Notes: generated from the letters alone by a model not told the origin. Numbered from the stretch's first letter, positions 16,968 through 26,476 are shown. The stretch: DNA of 64,000 nt from Roseiarcus sp963709655 (GCA_963709655.1 CAVPXF010000015.1:1-64000), one strand, 5' to 3'. A program made the numbers and translations.

Positions 16968-17692
16968 GACGAGAGTATAGGCGCTGGTATAGCCGGGCGC
17001 TTCATCGAGAGATGGAACTCCTGATCTTCGGTAACGCCGGAGCGAAGGTGCTGATGTTTCCAACGCGAGACGGGCTCTTCTGGGAATACGAGGAACTCGA
17101 GATCGTCGCGACTCTCGCCGACAAGGTCAACGCCGGCTGCCTGCAGCTCTTCTGCATCGAGGGGCTGGCGCGGGAGACCTTCTACGACGTCAGCCGTCAT
17201 CCCGCCGACCGCATCCGCCGGCACGCCGCCTTCGAGGACTATGTCCTCCATGAGGTTCTGCCGCTGATGGCCTCGACCAATTCCCATGAGTGCACGATGG
17301 CGATGGGCTGCAGTCTCGGCGCCTTCCAGGCCGCCGATCTCGCTCTCCGGCACCCGCACCTCATTCGCAAACTCGTCGCTTTTTCCGGCCGCTACGATCT
17401 GACGATGAACGTGGAATGCTTCGGCGACCGGTTCGACGGCTACTACGACGACGCCATCTATTTCCACACCCCGACGCATTTCCTGCCCGGCCTCGACTGC
17501 CCTTGGCGGCTGGAAAACCTGCGTCGGATGGACATCGTTCTGGCTGTTGGCGAGACCGACCCTTTCCTCGACAACAATCGCCACCTCGGCCGCCTCCTTG
17601 ACGAGAAGAGCGTCGGCCATCGCCTGCATGTCTGGGACGGCCGCGCCCACTGCCCGCGCGCGTGGCGGCAAATGGCGCCGCTTTACATCTGA
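16964..17692 (+). CDS. Esterase family protein (putative esterase D fold)
   Basis: The 242-residue protein has the alpha/beta-hydrolase pattern of short bacterial esterases: MELLIFGNAGAKVLMFPTRDG, FCIEGLARETFYD, a helix FEDYVLHEVLPLM, then MAMGCSLGAFQAADLALRHP. The elbow is GCSLGA, so Ser is the nucleophile. A late VGETDPFLDNN (Asp) and VWDGRAHCPRAW (His) complete a triad. It overlaps the AXE1 gene by four bases and is translationally coupled to it. Confidence 0.85.
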   Translation: MRREYRRWYSRALHREMELLIFGNAGAKVLMFPTRDGLFWEYEELEIVATLADKVNAGCLQLFCIEGLARETFYDVSRHPADRIRRHAAFEDYVLHEVLPLMASTNSHECTMAMGCSLGAFQAADLALRHPHLIRKLVAFSGRYDLTMNVECFGDRFDGYYDDAIYFHTPTHFLPGLDCPWRLENLRRMDIVLAVGETDPFLDNNRHLGRLLDEKSVGHRLHVWDGRAHCPRAWRQMAPLYI

Positions 17693-17728
17693 GGCGCGAG
17701 GGACAGACCCTTCGGCGCCGGGGCGATA

Positions 17729-18745
17729 GCCTCGGAAGGGTCGCGGTCCCGGGCGCGGAATCAATGTTTTCAAGGGATTGCGCGAGTTTTTCCGGGCGAT
17801 CGCGCCGCCCGGGCAACCCGCGGCTGTCTTCTCGGGCCTTGTCGTCAGCATCGCCGGAGACGACGCGTCGGAGCAGCCTGACCCGACCGCCCGGATAGCT
17901 CCCCGGAAGGGTCGAAAACCCGGGCACGGAATCAATGTTTTCAAGGGCTTGCGACAAATTCTCCGGGCGAGGGCGCCGCCCGGGCGGCCCGCGGCTGTCT
18001 TCTCGGGCCTTGTCGTCAGCATCGCCGGAGACGAGGCGTCGGAGCAGCCTGACCCGACCGCCCGGATAGCTCCCCGGAAGGGTCGAAAACCCGGGCGCGG
18101 AATCAATGTTTTCAAGGGTTTGCGACAAATTCTCCGGGCGACCGCAACGCCCGCGCGGTCCGCGGCCGTGTTTTCCGGCTTCGTCGTGAGCCTCCCCGGC
18201 GCCGATGTGTCGGACCAGCCTGACCCGACCGCCCGGATAGCTCCACGGAAGGGTCGAAAACCCGGGCGCGGAATCAATGTTTTCAAGGGATTGCGACTGA
18301 TTCTCCGGGCGAGGGCGCCGCCCGGGCGGTCCGCGGCTGTCTTCTCGGGCCTCGTCGTGAGCGTCGCCGGCGCCGACGTGTCGGAGCAGCCTGACCCGAC
18401 CGCCCGGATAGCTCCCCGGAAGGCTCGAAAACCCGGGCGCGGAATCAATGTTTTCAAGGGATTGCGACAAATTCTCCGGGCGACCGCAACGCCCGGGCGG
18501 TCCGCGGCCGTCTTTTCCGGCTTCGTCGTGAGCCTCCCCGGCGCCGATGTGTCGGACCAGCCTGACCCAACCGCCCGGATAGCCCCTCGGAAGGGTCGCG
18601 ATCCCGGGCGCGAAATCAATGTTTTCAATGGATTGCGAGAGATTATTCAGGCAATCGCGACGTCTAGACGGCCCGCGACCGTCTTTTCGAACCTCATCGC
18701 GAGCGTCCCCAGAGACAACGTGTCCGAGGAGACCGCTCCGACGCT
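17729..18745. repeat. Six-unit 171-bp tandem repeat array
   Basis: The landmark AATCAATGTTTTCAA recurs at 17759, 17930, 18101, 18272, 18443 and 18614, exactly 171 bases apart each time. Units 3 and 5 are nearly identical to each other, as are units 2 and 4 in much of their length, giving an alternating pattern; units 1 and 6 at the edges are most diverged. Each unit contains a GGGTCGAAAACCC hairpin and GC-rich palindromes such as CGCCCGGGCG. Because 171 is a multiple of three, several frames stay open on both strands, but none has a ribosome binding site or a recognisable domain, so I treat the array as non-coding. Confidence 0.93.
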
Positions 18746-19182
18746 GATGAGAGGCCGCGAACACGATCTCGCGCCATGCCGCGCGGCGGCGCGACGCCCT
18801 GGTCGCCACGGTCCTTTGGCGCGCCGGGAGAAGTCGAGGGTTTCGGCCATAGCCCTGCTTTTTGCTCTTGTGCTCCAGAAAGAGCAGTATAGCAAATTTC
18901 GGTCCCGTCGAAAACACTTTGCTCACGGAGTTCGCGCAACGGACTGACACAACGTGATAATTGGGGGTTGCCGGCCCCGCCGCACGGGCTGGGTGGAACA
19001 AAGCGCCCGCCCCCGAGTTCGTCTCGCTCCGTCGGCCCGCGACCCCTCGCTTCCGGCGCGTTGATCGGGTGGAGGAGCTCAGCGCGGGGGAGAATGCTGG
19101 AACAGCATCAAGCAGCGTCTGTGGCGGTTGGAAACCTGAATTAAACTCGTCGCGCATTGCCGCCTCGACGACCGCGCCGCCT

Positions 19183-19356
19183 TTACGGCACTGCGGCGAG
19201 CAGCAGGAACACGCCGAAGATGGCCAGGTGCACGGCGCCTTGCAGGATGGTCGCCCGCCCCATCGCCAGCGTTAGCGAGCTCACGAACGGGGTGAGCAGC
19301 AGGATAGCCGTGCCTTCGGCTTGGGGAGGCCGAGCGTCGGAGCGAGACGCCGGCGC
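19183..19356 (-). pseudogene. 3'-end remnant of a cation/proton antiporter (ChaA-like)
   Basis: The last 44 codons, EGTAILLLT...FGVFLLLAAVP plus stop, are almost identical to the C-terminus of the intact antiporter at 20982-22085, with about three residue changes. Upstream of these codons the match breaks down after AGGCCGAGCGTC. It therefore looks like the tail of a second, deleted copy, on the same strand as the intact gene. Confidence 0.85.
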
Positions 19357-19499
19357 CGACGTTCGAAGCTCGGCGACAAGCCCCGAGAATTTAGGCTGTG
19401 AGGCTGGTCACGGCGAAGGCCGCGGGAAGGTGGTCGCCTCAAAACAGTTTGGGATCCGGCTCGCGGGGAAAGAGGGCAAGAGGCCAGGGAGCCGTAGTT

Positions 19500-19700
19500 G
19501 TGTCCAGCATCGAAAGATTGACGGGCCCGCAGGACGGCCTTGTGGTCGCGAGAAACGGTGGTTCGCCTTGGAGGTTTGTCGTCGTCACGGCGCTCGTGAT
19601 CGTGCTGATGGCGTGTGCGCTTGGGTGGGTGACGTTCCAGTCAGACCCAGGAGCCTGGACTCCGTTGGGCGCCGTCGAGGGCGCCGTCGTCGATCAGTGA
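19500..19700 (+). CDS. Small single-pass membrane protein, unknown
   Basis: From the GTG at 19500 (AGGGAG nine bases upstream), 66 residues are encoded. A soluble N-terminus SSIERLTGPQDGLVV is followed by one clear transmembrane helix (FVVVTALVIVLMACALGWV, about residues 24-42) and a short tail. The hydrophobicity pattern argues for a real gene, but I recognise no family. Confidence 0.4.
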   Translation: MSSIERLTGPQDGLVVARNGGSPWRFVVVTALVIVLMACALGWVTFQSDPGAWTPLGAVEGAVVDQ

Positions 19701-19814
19701 CCGGCGGGATCAAGAATTGCCGCCGAAATCGTTGTGGTTGTCTGCGCGACCGTGTCTCCCTGCTCGTGTCCACGATGGTCGTCCGCTTCGTGCCCAACGG
19801 GGATCGTCTTGACG

Positions 19815-20288
19815 CTACTCTTCATCGGCGTCGTGCCCATTTTCAAGCTGTCGGCGCATAGCCTTCACGACGGCGCCCATAGTTTCGATGTCTTTGACGG
19901 AATGACCATCCGCGAGACTGTCGGCCCACGGAGCCCACAGCTCCATGGCCTGGTCGAAGGTCTTCCGTCCTTTCTCCGTCAGAACGACGAGTTGCGCTCG
20001 CTTGTGATGCGGGTTCGGCTCGAAGTCGACGAGGCCCTCTTTGTGGAGGTCGTTCACGATCCGCTGCACGTTCTGGCGATGGCCTCCCAGATCGCGCGCG
20101 ATCCACGCGACCGGCTCCGGGCGATCGGCGTAAACGATCGCGCCGAGAACCTGCCAGCGCGCACTCGTCAGCCCGAGTCCGGCGACAAGTCTGTCCCCCA
20201 TCATGAGGAGTCGGCTGTTGAGCCGGAACAGGTCGAGCATCAAGTCGGTCAAGGCCATGCCAGATGTGGTCGATTCCTTATTGCTCAC
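19815..20288 (-). CDS. MarR family transcriptional regulator
   Basis: The protein has the MarR winged helix: LMLDLFRLNSRLLMMGDRL, LTSARWQVLGAI, IARDLGGHRQNVQRIVNDL as recognition region, and the wing LVDFEPNPHHKRAQLVVLTEKG. The length from the GTG at 20288 is 157 residues; an ATG six codons earlier is possible. It is divergent from the membrane protein at 20461 and probably regulates it through the AT-rich region between them. Confidence 0.88.
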   Translation of the reverse strand: MSNKESTTSGMALTDLMLDLFRLNSRLLMMGDRLVAGLGLTSARWQVLGAIVYADRPEPVAWIARDLGGHRQNVQRIVNDLHKEGLVDFEPNPHHKRAQLVVLTEKGRKTFDQAMELWAPWADSLADGHSVKDIETMGAVVKAMRRQLENGHDADEE

Positions 20289-20317
20289 GGGCCACCATAG
20301 AACCAAATTGACGTCAT

Positions 20318-20364
20318 GTTGTCATTATGATACGTTATTACCATACCGTGTTGACATGATATAC
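20318..20364. promoter_or_regulatory. Paired candidate MarR sites
   Basis: GTTGTCATTATGATAC (20318-20333) and GTTGACATGATATAC (20350-20364) are similar imperfect palindromes, about 31 bases apart (three helical turns), in the AT-rich divergent region. CAAATTGACG and CAATTTGACG flank them as a further near-direct repeat. Confidence 0.55.
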
Positions 20365-20460
20365 CCAATTTGACGCGAATTGTCATGTCCCTCCCGTACT
20401 CCGTGGCGCCATTTCGGGGGAACGCGGCGCGGTGGCGAACCGGAGACGAAAGGTGCGGCC

Positions 20461-20985
20461 ATGACAAAAGTGATCCATCCCATAGCTGGAGCCGTCGCGC
20501 TCCTGACCATCGCCACCTTCTGGCTCTCGACGGTCATCAGCGAATTGTCCGGCTCCACGTCGTTCGTCACGGCCGTCAAGACCGCAATTCCTTGGGGGTT
20601 CCTGTTGCTGATCCCGGCGCTCACGGCGACTGGAGGTTCAGGCTTCGGGCTTGCCAAGGGAGCGCACGGAGGTCTGATCGGAACCAAGCTCAAGCGCATG
20701 CCGTTCATCGCCGGCAACGGCCTCCTGATCCTCATCCCGTGCGCCTTGTTTCTTGCGTCCAAAGCGCGCGGTAGCCAATTCGACACGTCGTTCTACATCG
20801 TGCAGGCGCTCGAACTCGTCGCGGGCGCGACGAACCTGACGCTTCTCGGCCTCAACATGCGCGATGGTTTCCAGTTGACCGGCCGGTTTGCCGTCGACAA
20901 ACGAACGTCCAACAGCACGCCCCATAGCGCGGCGACGGAGGCAAGCTGCTCCGGGTCGATTCCTGCGAAGAGCAACACGGTCTAA
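20461..20985 (+). CDS. Conserved inner-membrane protein with unusual C-terminal tail
   Basis: From the ATG at 20461 (AAAGG upstream), 174 residues are encoded. There are four probable transmembrane segments: about residues 6-26, 40-58, 80-100 and 110-130. The ending LTLLGLNMRDGFQLTGR looks like the natural end of this rhizobial membrane-protein type. The last 30 residues are Ser/Thr-rich and unlike the rest, which suggests the stop was lost or the 3' end replaced. Its stop overlaps the convergent antiporter's stop. The role is unknown. Confidence 0.65.
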   Translation: MTKVIHPIAGAVALLTIATFWLSTVISELSGSTSFVTAVKTAIPWGFLLLIPALTATGGSGFGLAKGAHGGLIGTKLKRMPFIAGNGLLILIPCALFLASKARGSQFDTSFYIVQALELVAGATNLTLLGLNMRDGFQLTGRFAVDKRTSNSTPHSAATEASCSGSIPAKSNTV

Positions 20986-22085
20986 GGCACTGCGGCGAGC
21001 AGCAGGAACACGCCGAAGATGACGAGGTGCACGGCGCCTTGGAGGATCGTCGCTCGCCCGGTCGCCAGGGTCAGCGAGCTGACGAACAGCGTGAGCAGCA
21101 GGATCGCCGTGCCTTCGGCGTCGAGGCCAAGCGTCAGCTCGCGCCCGAGATAGAGCGAGACGCCGGCGACAACCGGAATGGTGAGGCCGATGCAGGCGAG
21201 CGCCGAGCCGATCGCGAGATTGAGGCTGGTCTGCAGGCGGTTGGCCTGAGCGGCCTTCACCGCCGCGACGCTCTCGGGCAGCAGGACCAGCGCTGCGATG
21301 ACGACGCCGAGGAACGACGGCGGCAGTCGGGCGGCGTGGATCGCGCGCTCGATCAACTCGGCCAGCGTCTCGGCAAGCAGCACCACCGCGAGCAGGCTGA
21401 CGAGCAGCATGACGGCGCTCACCGCCGTCTCGCGACCCGACGGCGGGGCCGGCTCCTCGCCGATGTCGCTCGTCTCCTCGGGCACGAAATATTCGCGGTG
21501 CCGCACCGACTGGACGAACACGAACACGAAATAGAGGAGCAACGTCAGCCCGCTGACGAAGATGAGCTGGGTCGACGAATATTGCGGCCCGAACTTGGCC
21601 AGGGTGAAGTTCGGCATGACGAGCGCCAGCACCGCGAGCGTCGCGAGCACGCTCAGCGCGGAGGCGGTGCCCTCGACCCGGAAGCCCTGCTCGCCATAGC
21701 GCGCACCCCCGACCAGCAAGCAGAGCCCGACCACGCCGTTCAGGACGATCGCCACCGCCGCGAACACCAAGTCGCGGGCGAGCGAATTTTCGATCCCGCC
21801 GCTCGACGAGAGCATGGCGGTCACGATCAGAGACGCCTCGATCACCGTGACGGCGAGGGCGAGCAGCACCGAGCCGAACGGTTCGCCGACCTTGAGCGCG
21901 ACCACCTCGGCGTGATGGACCGCTGCGAACACCGAGCCGAGCAACAAGAGGCCGGAGAGCGCCGCGACCCATGCCGTTTCGGCGGGGACGACGTGCTGAT
22001 GCTCGAGCGCAAACAGAGCCAGCGCCGCCAGCGGCGGCGCATAGACCCTCCAGAAGGCTGCCGAATTCCCGTGGGTCCCGGACAT
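20982..22085 (-). CDS. Calcium/sodium:proton antiporter, ChaA type
   Basis: The 367-residue CaCA-superfamily transporter has 11 likely transmembrane segments. The two alpha-repeats contain GEPFGSVLLALAVTVIEASLI (residues about 66-86) and ESVAAVKAAQANRLQTSLNLAIGSAL (about 285-310), the signature of ChaA-like exchangers. It would export Ca2+ or Na+ in exchange for protons across the inner membrane. The start is the ATG at 22085. A truncated copy of its C-terminus lies 1.8 kb away at 19183-19356. Confidence 0.9.
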   Translation of the reverse strand: MSGTHGNSAAFWRVYAPPLAALALFALEHQHVVPAETAWVAALSGLLLLGSVFAAVHHAEVVALKVGEPFGSVLLALAVTVIEASLIVTAMLSSSGGIENSLARDLVFAAVAIVLNGVVGLCLLVGGARYGEQGFRVEGTASALSVLATLAVLALVMPNFTLAKFGPQYSSTQLIFVSGLTLLLYFVFVFVQSVRHREYFVPEETSDIGEEPAPPSGRETAVSAVMLLVSLLAVVLLAETLAELIERAIHAARLPPSFLGVVIAALVLLPESVAAVKAAQANRLQTSLNLAIGSALACIGLTIPVVAGVSLYLGRELTLGLDAEGTAILLLTLFVSSLTLATGRATILQGAVHLVIFGVFLLLAAVP

Positions 22086-22104
22086 GCGTGCTTCCCTGCG
22101 AGCA

Positions 22105-22230
22105 TGATGACCTGAGGTCGCGCCGGAAACCCTCACCTGCCGCTTCGCGGCTTCCCTCTCCCGGTGGGAGAGGGGCGGCGCTTCCCCTTCCCCCTCGGGG
22201 GGAAGGTGGCCCGAAGGGCCGGATGAGGGC
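22105..22230. repeat. RIME-like intergenic element, copy A
   Basis: The sequence GGTCGCGCCGG...ACCCTCACCTGCCGC, the hairpins GCCGCTTCGCGGC, CTCTCCCGGTGGGAGAG and CCCTCGGGG, and the ending GGCCCGAAGGGCCGGATGAGGG occur nearly identically at 30548-30673. Partial copies are at 33280-33353 and 61000-61115. Confidence 0.85.
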
Positions 22231-22323
22231 TTTTCGGCGCGGCGTGGGGATAGCCGATCGGGCGATGGGGCGATAGTCCGACGCCAGTCTATTCCGCGCC
22301 AGTCGCGTCCGCGGGACCGGCGG

Positions 22324-23545
22324 TCAGAGCCTGGAGACGACGGCGAGTTTGGTGATCTGGCCGGCCTCATAGGCGCGCAAAAAGGCTTCGTAATCCTTGA
22401 CCGAGACGCAGCCGTTCGAATCGCCGTTTGGGCCGAGCATATAGGGATGGGCCAGCAGACCCGCCCGGCCGTAGACGCCGCCGTCGCCGACGGGCGTGAG
22501 GCGGAGCGCCTGCACGCCGTGGAACAACGATTCGCGCATGGTGAGTTGGTAGAGATGGGGCGGGGTCGGCCCGACGGCGCGCTCGCTCACGTAGCGCAGG
22601 TCGTCCAGCGCGGCGCCGAGGCCGGAATGGGCTTCGAGCCGCGTTCCGTCCGGCAGGTACACCGCTCGCGCGGAAATGTCGTAGATCGCCGTCTGCCGAT
22701 CGTAGCCGAGCCGGTCCACGCTCGGGTGGCTCGAGAAGGCGCTGAAGAGGCCCGCAAGGCCGCTCCGGCCGTCGCCGGACGGGCGTGTGGCGACGGTGGT
22801 CTCAGGCGACGCCGCCGGCGCGGGGGCTGCGGTTGGCCGGGGAAACGCAGGCGCGACGGGCGGCGCCGCAGGCCGGGAGGCGACGACCGATCCGGACGGC
22901 TCGCCCAAGCCGAGGAGCCTTTGGATAATGTTGGGTTGGTTGGCGGGGGCGGGGCGCCGGTTCGGGGACGGGCTGCGCCACGCGGCGCTCGGGCGCGGCG
23001 AAATTCGGCGCCGGCTCGGCGAATTCCGGCGGGCGCGCCGGCGGCAGCGGCGCGGTGTCGTCGATCAACGGGACGTCGCGCACCGGCGGCAGCGGAACGG
23101 CGTCCGGCAGCAGGTTCGCCGTTGCAGGCGGCGCGGCCGGAGGAACGGGAGCGGATTCCGCGGGCGGCGGAACAGACACGCCCGAAGCCGCGTTGGGCTC
23201 GGGCGTGAGGCTCGCGACGACCAGCGGCGGCTCTGTCGTCGCAGCGGTCTGAGCGCGCCACTCGGGCTCGACGATGATCGCGCCGAAAAGTTTGGCCGGG
23301 TCTTCGTTAGCCGCCAGCGTCAGGGCGGACGGCAAGCCCAGGCGCGCGGCTTGGGCGAGGCTCGCCTCGGACGACGCGTTGGCGACTGTAGGCGCTGCGC
23401 CGGAGTGGACGTGCACGACGTAGGCGGCGACGCAGCCGACCGTCGCGGCGATGACCGCGCCCAGAACGAAAGGACGCGCGCCTCTGCTGGAAGTGCGGTC
23501 TTCTTCCAAGGAAATCCCGCAAATTGTTGCGTTTGTCCCCTGCAT
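22324..23545 (-). pseudogene. DUF2778 (tlde1-like L,D-transpeptidase fold) protein, one frameshift
   Basis: The N-terminal part has one transmembrane helix (PFVLGAVIAATVGCVAAYVV) and a long Pro/Ala-rich periplasmic linker. The C-terminal DUF2778 domain has the catalytic-like HPYMLGPNGDSNGCVSVKDY (His and Cys of the HX..GC motif). An extra base in the GGGG at 22951-22954 separates them; removing it joins PEPAPAPANQPNIIQRLLG to EPSGS. DUF2778 proteins are periplasmic peptidoglycan-acting enzymes or related effectors. Because the break is in a homopolymer, an indel error is likely. Confidence 0.85.
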
Positions 23546-23866
23546 GCCCTGCCTACGCTTAACGCCTCGCTACGATGGGGGTGAGAGTTAGCGCCCTAAA
23601 GTTTAGAGGCGATTAACGCAGTTCGAGACGAAAAGCCAGACGGCGCCGTGTCGCGTCCCCGGCAAAGCGCGGCCCTGCGCGCTTGCTCCGCTGCAATAAC
23701 GAGACTTTTTTCGAGGATCGGAAAGGCGTTCGGGGGTCCCCGTCTGGGATCCGGAAAAGCGCCGGAACGCGACCAAGCGGACGCCCTAGCCTTCTGTTTC
23801 CCCCGGCGGAAGGCGGGTCGAAGGGCCGGATGAGGGCGCCCGGCGCGATCCGTTCAGAATCTCGCC
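23546..23866. other. Intergenic, no gene recognised
   Basis: This stretch contains a RIME-like half (GGAAGGCGGGTCGAAGGGCCGGATGAGGG near 23806-23836) and otherwise nothing I can assign. Confidence 0.5.
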
Positions 23867-25333
23867 CTATTCCGGCGCCTTGCCGAGCGGAATGCCGTTG
23901 ACCTTGATCGAACGGTCCGGGCCGATTTCGACGAGCCAGCTGATCGCCCCGTTGGGTTCCGCCTTGGCGAGGCCCTTGGCCATGGCCACCGCGGGCAGCG
24001 CCTTGCCGGCCACCGCGGGCCCAAGCGCCTGGATCGCGGTCATCGTCTTGTCGAAGTTGCGCATCCGGATCGTCACCGCGCCCGAAGGCTTGCCGACGAC
24101 GTAATGCACTTCGCCCTGGATATCGGCGTCGAGCGCCGGCGCGACCACATGCGATGTGGCGATCACGATCTTGAGCGGCCCGGCTCCGAGCAAAGCTTTC
24201 GACACCTTGGCCGAATCGGCCTCGGAGATCGCCGGCCCGGGGCCGCCGAGATGCAGGCTGTCGATTGCCTGACCGGCGGCGGCGGCGAGGTCGATCCCCT
24301 TGACCGTAAGGGCGAGGTCGATCTCCGAGGGGGTGAGGTCGGTCGCGTTTTGCGGCACAAGGCCGACGGGAAGGCTGAGTCCGTCGGCGCTGATGGTCGT
24401 ATCGATCGAGCTGTCGGGGCCCGCGTTCGCCACGCCGATGGCGAACTTGGCGCCGTCGAGCGCGACCGCGCCCATCTGCGAGCCGAACATCAGCTTCGAA
24501 GCTTCCCCGCCCTCGACAAAACGCAGGCCCGGCGACGCCAGCGGCCTCAGCGCGTCTTTCAGTTCCCCCTCATGCGCCGCGAGATCGTCGCGATGGGCGG
24601 AGAGGAAGATGACGAGGTCGAAAAGCTTTCTCGACTTCAGTCCGTCGACGCCGACGTTGAACGCGGCGTCGCCGATTCGGCCGCTGGCGCCGATGGGCTT
24701 CCCCCCCTTGTCGGTCCCGGAGACCTTGAAGGCGATGTCGTGAATCTCCTCCTTGGCGGTGCTGGACACGGAGCCGTCCGCGTTGACGCTCGTGGCGCAA
24801 TCGGCCTTGAGCGGTCCGAAATCGAAGGTCTGGTTGAGCTTTGGCCCCGTGACGTCCACGCTTCCCTTGTCGGCGCTCGCCGCGCAACTGACAAACCAGG
24901 CGAGAGTCGGGTCGATCACCGTCGTCTGATGGTAATTGTCGATCTTGGTGACGCCCGTCATATCGTTGGCGTGCGAGACGATGGTCGGAAAGGCGTCCTG
25001 AACGACGCGCCACTTGCCGTCGTCCTGCTCGAAGAGATTGACCACAAGGGTCGCGGGATCGTAGGCCACGTCCGCCCCGCCGGCCTTGAAGAGGCCGTTC
25101 ATCGCGGCGAGGTCCATCGAGGCGACATAATGCTGACCGTTCGCCTTTACGGTGACGAGGGACGATTCGCCCGCGGGCGGCGCGGGCAGGAACCGGTCGA
25201 AGAACGTCTGGAGGTTTTGGGCCCCCTCTGGCGTCGCGGACCTGTCGCCGGCGAAGGCGGGGGCGGCAAGAAGCGTCGCGCCGGCGAACAGCGCGGCTTG
25301 GGCCGCGCGACGGCGAAGGACAATCGCAATCAT
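23867..25333 (-). CDS. DUF2125 domain-containing protein, exported
   Basis: The 488-residue protein has a signal peptide (IAIVLRRRAAQAALFAGATLLAAPAFA, cleavage after AFA at about 28). The body is beta-rich with repeated patterns such as DLALTVKGIDLAAAAGQ. The order of elements matches alphaproteobacterial DUF2125 envelope proteins, whose role is unknown. The start is the ATG at 25333, because the signal peptide begins there. It lies 88 bases downstream of rpoH on the same strand. Confidence 0.8.
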   Translation of the reverse strand: MIAIVLRRRAAQAALFAGATLLAAPAFAGDRSATPEGAQNLQTFFDRFLPAPPAGESSLVTVKANGQHYVASMDLAAMNGLFKAGGADVAYDPATLVVNLFEQDDGKWRVVQDAFPTIVSHANDMTGVTKIDNYHQTTVIDPTLAWFVSCAASADKGSVDVTGPKLNQTFDFGPLKADCATSVNADGSVSSTAKEEIHDIAFKVSGTDKGGKPIGASGRIGDAAFNVGVDGLKSRKLFDLVIFLSAHRDDLAAHEGELKDALRPLASPGLRFVEGGEASKLMFGSQMGAVALDGAKFAIGVANAGPDSSIDTTISADGLSLPVGLVPQNATDLTPSEIDLALTVKGIDLAAAAGQAIDSLHLGGPGPAISEADSAKVSKALLGAGPLKIVIATSHVVAPALDADIQGEVHYVVGKPSGAVTIRMRNFDKTMTAIQALGPAVAGKALPAVAMAKGLAKAEPNGAISWLVEIGPDRSIKVNGIPLGKAPE

Positions 25334-25421
25334 GATGAAAACCTGTCTGAACTCGAAAGGACGCCGACAGTCTATCTCAATTCCGGCTCGAGCGCGCCCG
25401 TCGTGACGTCTCCGGCGCCGC

Positions 25422-26324
25422 TCAGGACGCCGGCAGCGCCGCGGGCGTCGGCTTCGGCGCCAGCGCCTTGGCGACCCCGGCCTTGACCGCCGCCTGAACC
25501 TTCTCGAAGGCCCTGACCTCGATCTGCCGCACACGCTCGCGCGAGACGCCGAATTCCGCCGACAGTTCCTCGAGCGTGATCGGATCCTCGGCCAGCCGGC
25601 GCGCCTCGAAAATCCGCCGTTCGCGCGGGTTCAAAACCGACAAAGCGCCCCTCAGCGCGCCGAGGCGCGTGTCGGCCTCCTCGCGTTCGGCGAGTTGGGA
25701 CTCCTGGTCGGGCGAATCGTCGACCAGCCAGTCTTGCCACTCGCCTTCGCCCTCCTCGCGCAGCGGCGCGTTGAGCGAGGCGTCGCCGCCGAGCCGGCGG
25801 TTCATGTCGATCACGTCCTGCTTCGCCACGCCGAGACGCTTGGAGATCGATTCGACCTGATCGTCGCGCAGGTCCCCCTCGTCGAGGGCGGAGATGCGGC
25901 TCTTGGCCTTACGCAGGTTGAAGAACAGCTTCTTCTGGCTGGCCGTGGTGCCCATCTTCACCAGCGACCACGAGCGCAAAATGTATTCCTGGATCGAGGC
26001 GCGAATCCACCACATCGCATAGGTCGCGAGCTTGAACCCCTTATCGGGCTCGAATCGCTTCACCGCCTGCATCAGGCCGACGTTGCCTTCGGAGATCACC
26101 TCGCCGATCGGCAGGCCGTAGCCGCGATAGCCCATGGCGATCTTGGCGACCAGCCGCAAATGCGACGTCACAAGCTTGTGGGCCGCCTCGCGGTCGCCGT
26201 GCTCGCGCCAGCGCTTGGCGAGCATATATTCTTCCTGCGGCTCCAGCATCGGGAACCGCTTGATCTCCTGCAAGTACCGGGCAAGGCCCGACTCGCTGGC
26301 GATAACGGGTAGCGACGCGGCCAT
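25422..26324 (-). CDS. rpoH: RNA polymerase heat-shock sigma factor RpoH (sigma-32)
   Basis: The 300-residue sigma factor has region 2 (LVTSHLRLVAKIAMGYRGYG, EGNVGLMQAVKRFEPDKGFK, YAMWWIRASIQEYIL), the RpoH box signature QKKLFFNLRKAKSRI, and region 4 (LNPRERRIFEARRL, EELSAEFGVSRERVRQIE). It directs heat-shock transcription. The ATG at 26324 follows GGAGGACCAC. The 150-base upstream region (26325-26476) is relatively AT-rich near 26450-26470, where a promoter could lie. Confidence 0.96.
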   Translation of the reverse strand: MAASLPVIASESGLARYLQEIKRFPMLEPQEEYMLAKRWREHGDREAAHKLVTSHLRLVAKIAMGYRGYGLPIGEVISEGNVGLMQAVKRFEPDKGFKLATYAMWWIRASIQEYILRSWSLVKMGTTASQKKLFFNLRKAKSRISALDEGDLRDDQVESISKRLGVAKQDVIDMNRRLGGDASLNAPLREEGEGEWQDWLVDDSPDQESQLAEREEADTRLGALRGALSVLNPRERRIFEARRLAEDPITLEELSAEFGVSRERVRQIEVRAFEKVQAAVKAGVAKALAPKPTPAALPAS

Positions 26325-26476
26325 GTGGTCCTCCAGTCGGAGCCCGGTTCAAGGCCGTCTCCGTCGGCGCTATGGCCGGACGCATATCTTGGGCGGGCAA
26401 GCGTGGCCGAATAAAGGCCAACCCAAGACGGCAAATCGGAACCTCCAAGGTATTATATCCGCTTTATAAATTGGGT

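Noticed and set aside
16898..19157. Very long minus-strand open frames (about 580-600 codons) across the 171-bp array with repeated peptides such as ENIDSAPGFSTLP
   Set aside because: They arise because the unit is a multiple of three and GC-rich; two minus frames and one plus frame are open at once, they run antisense through the esterase gene, and no ribosome binding site or known domain is present.
20793..20978. Minus-strand frame MLLFAGIDPEQLASVAALWG
   Set aside because: It is protein-like for about 25 residues but runs antisense to the membrane protein gene and lacks a start context; it could be a gene fragment, but evidence is too thin.
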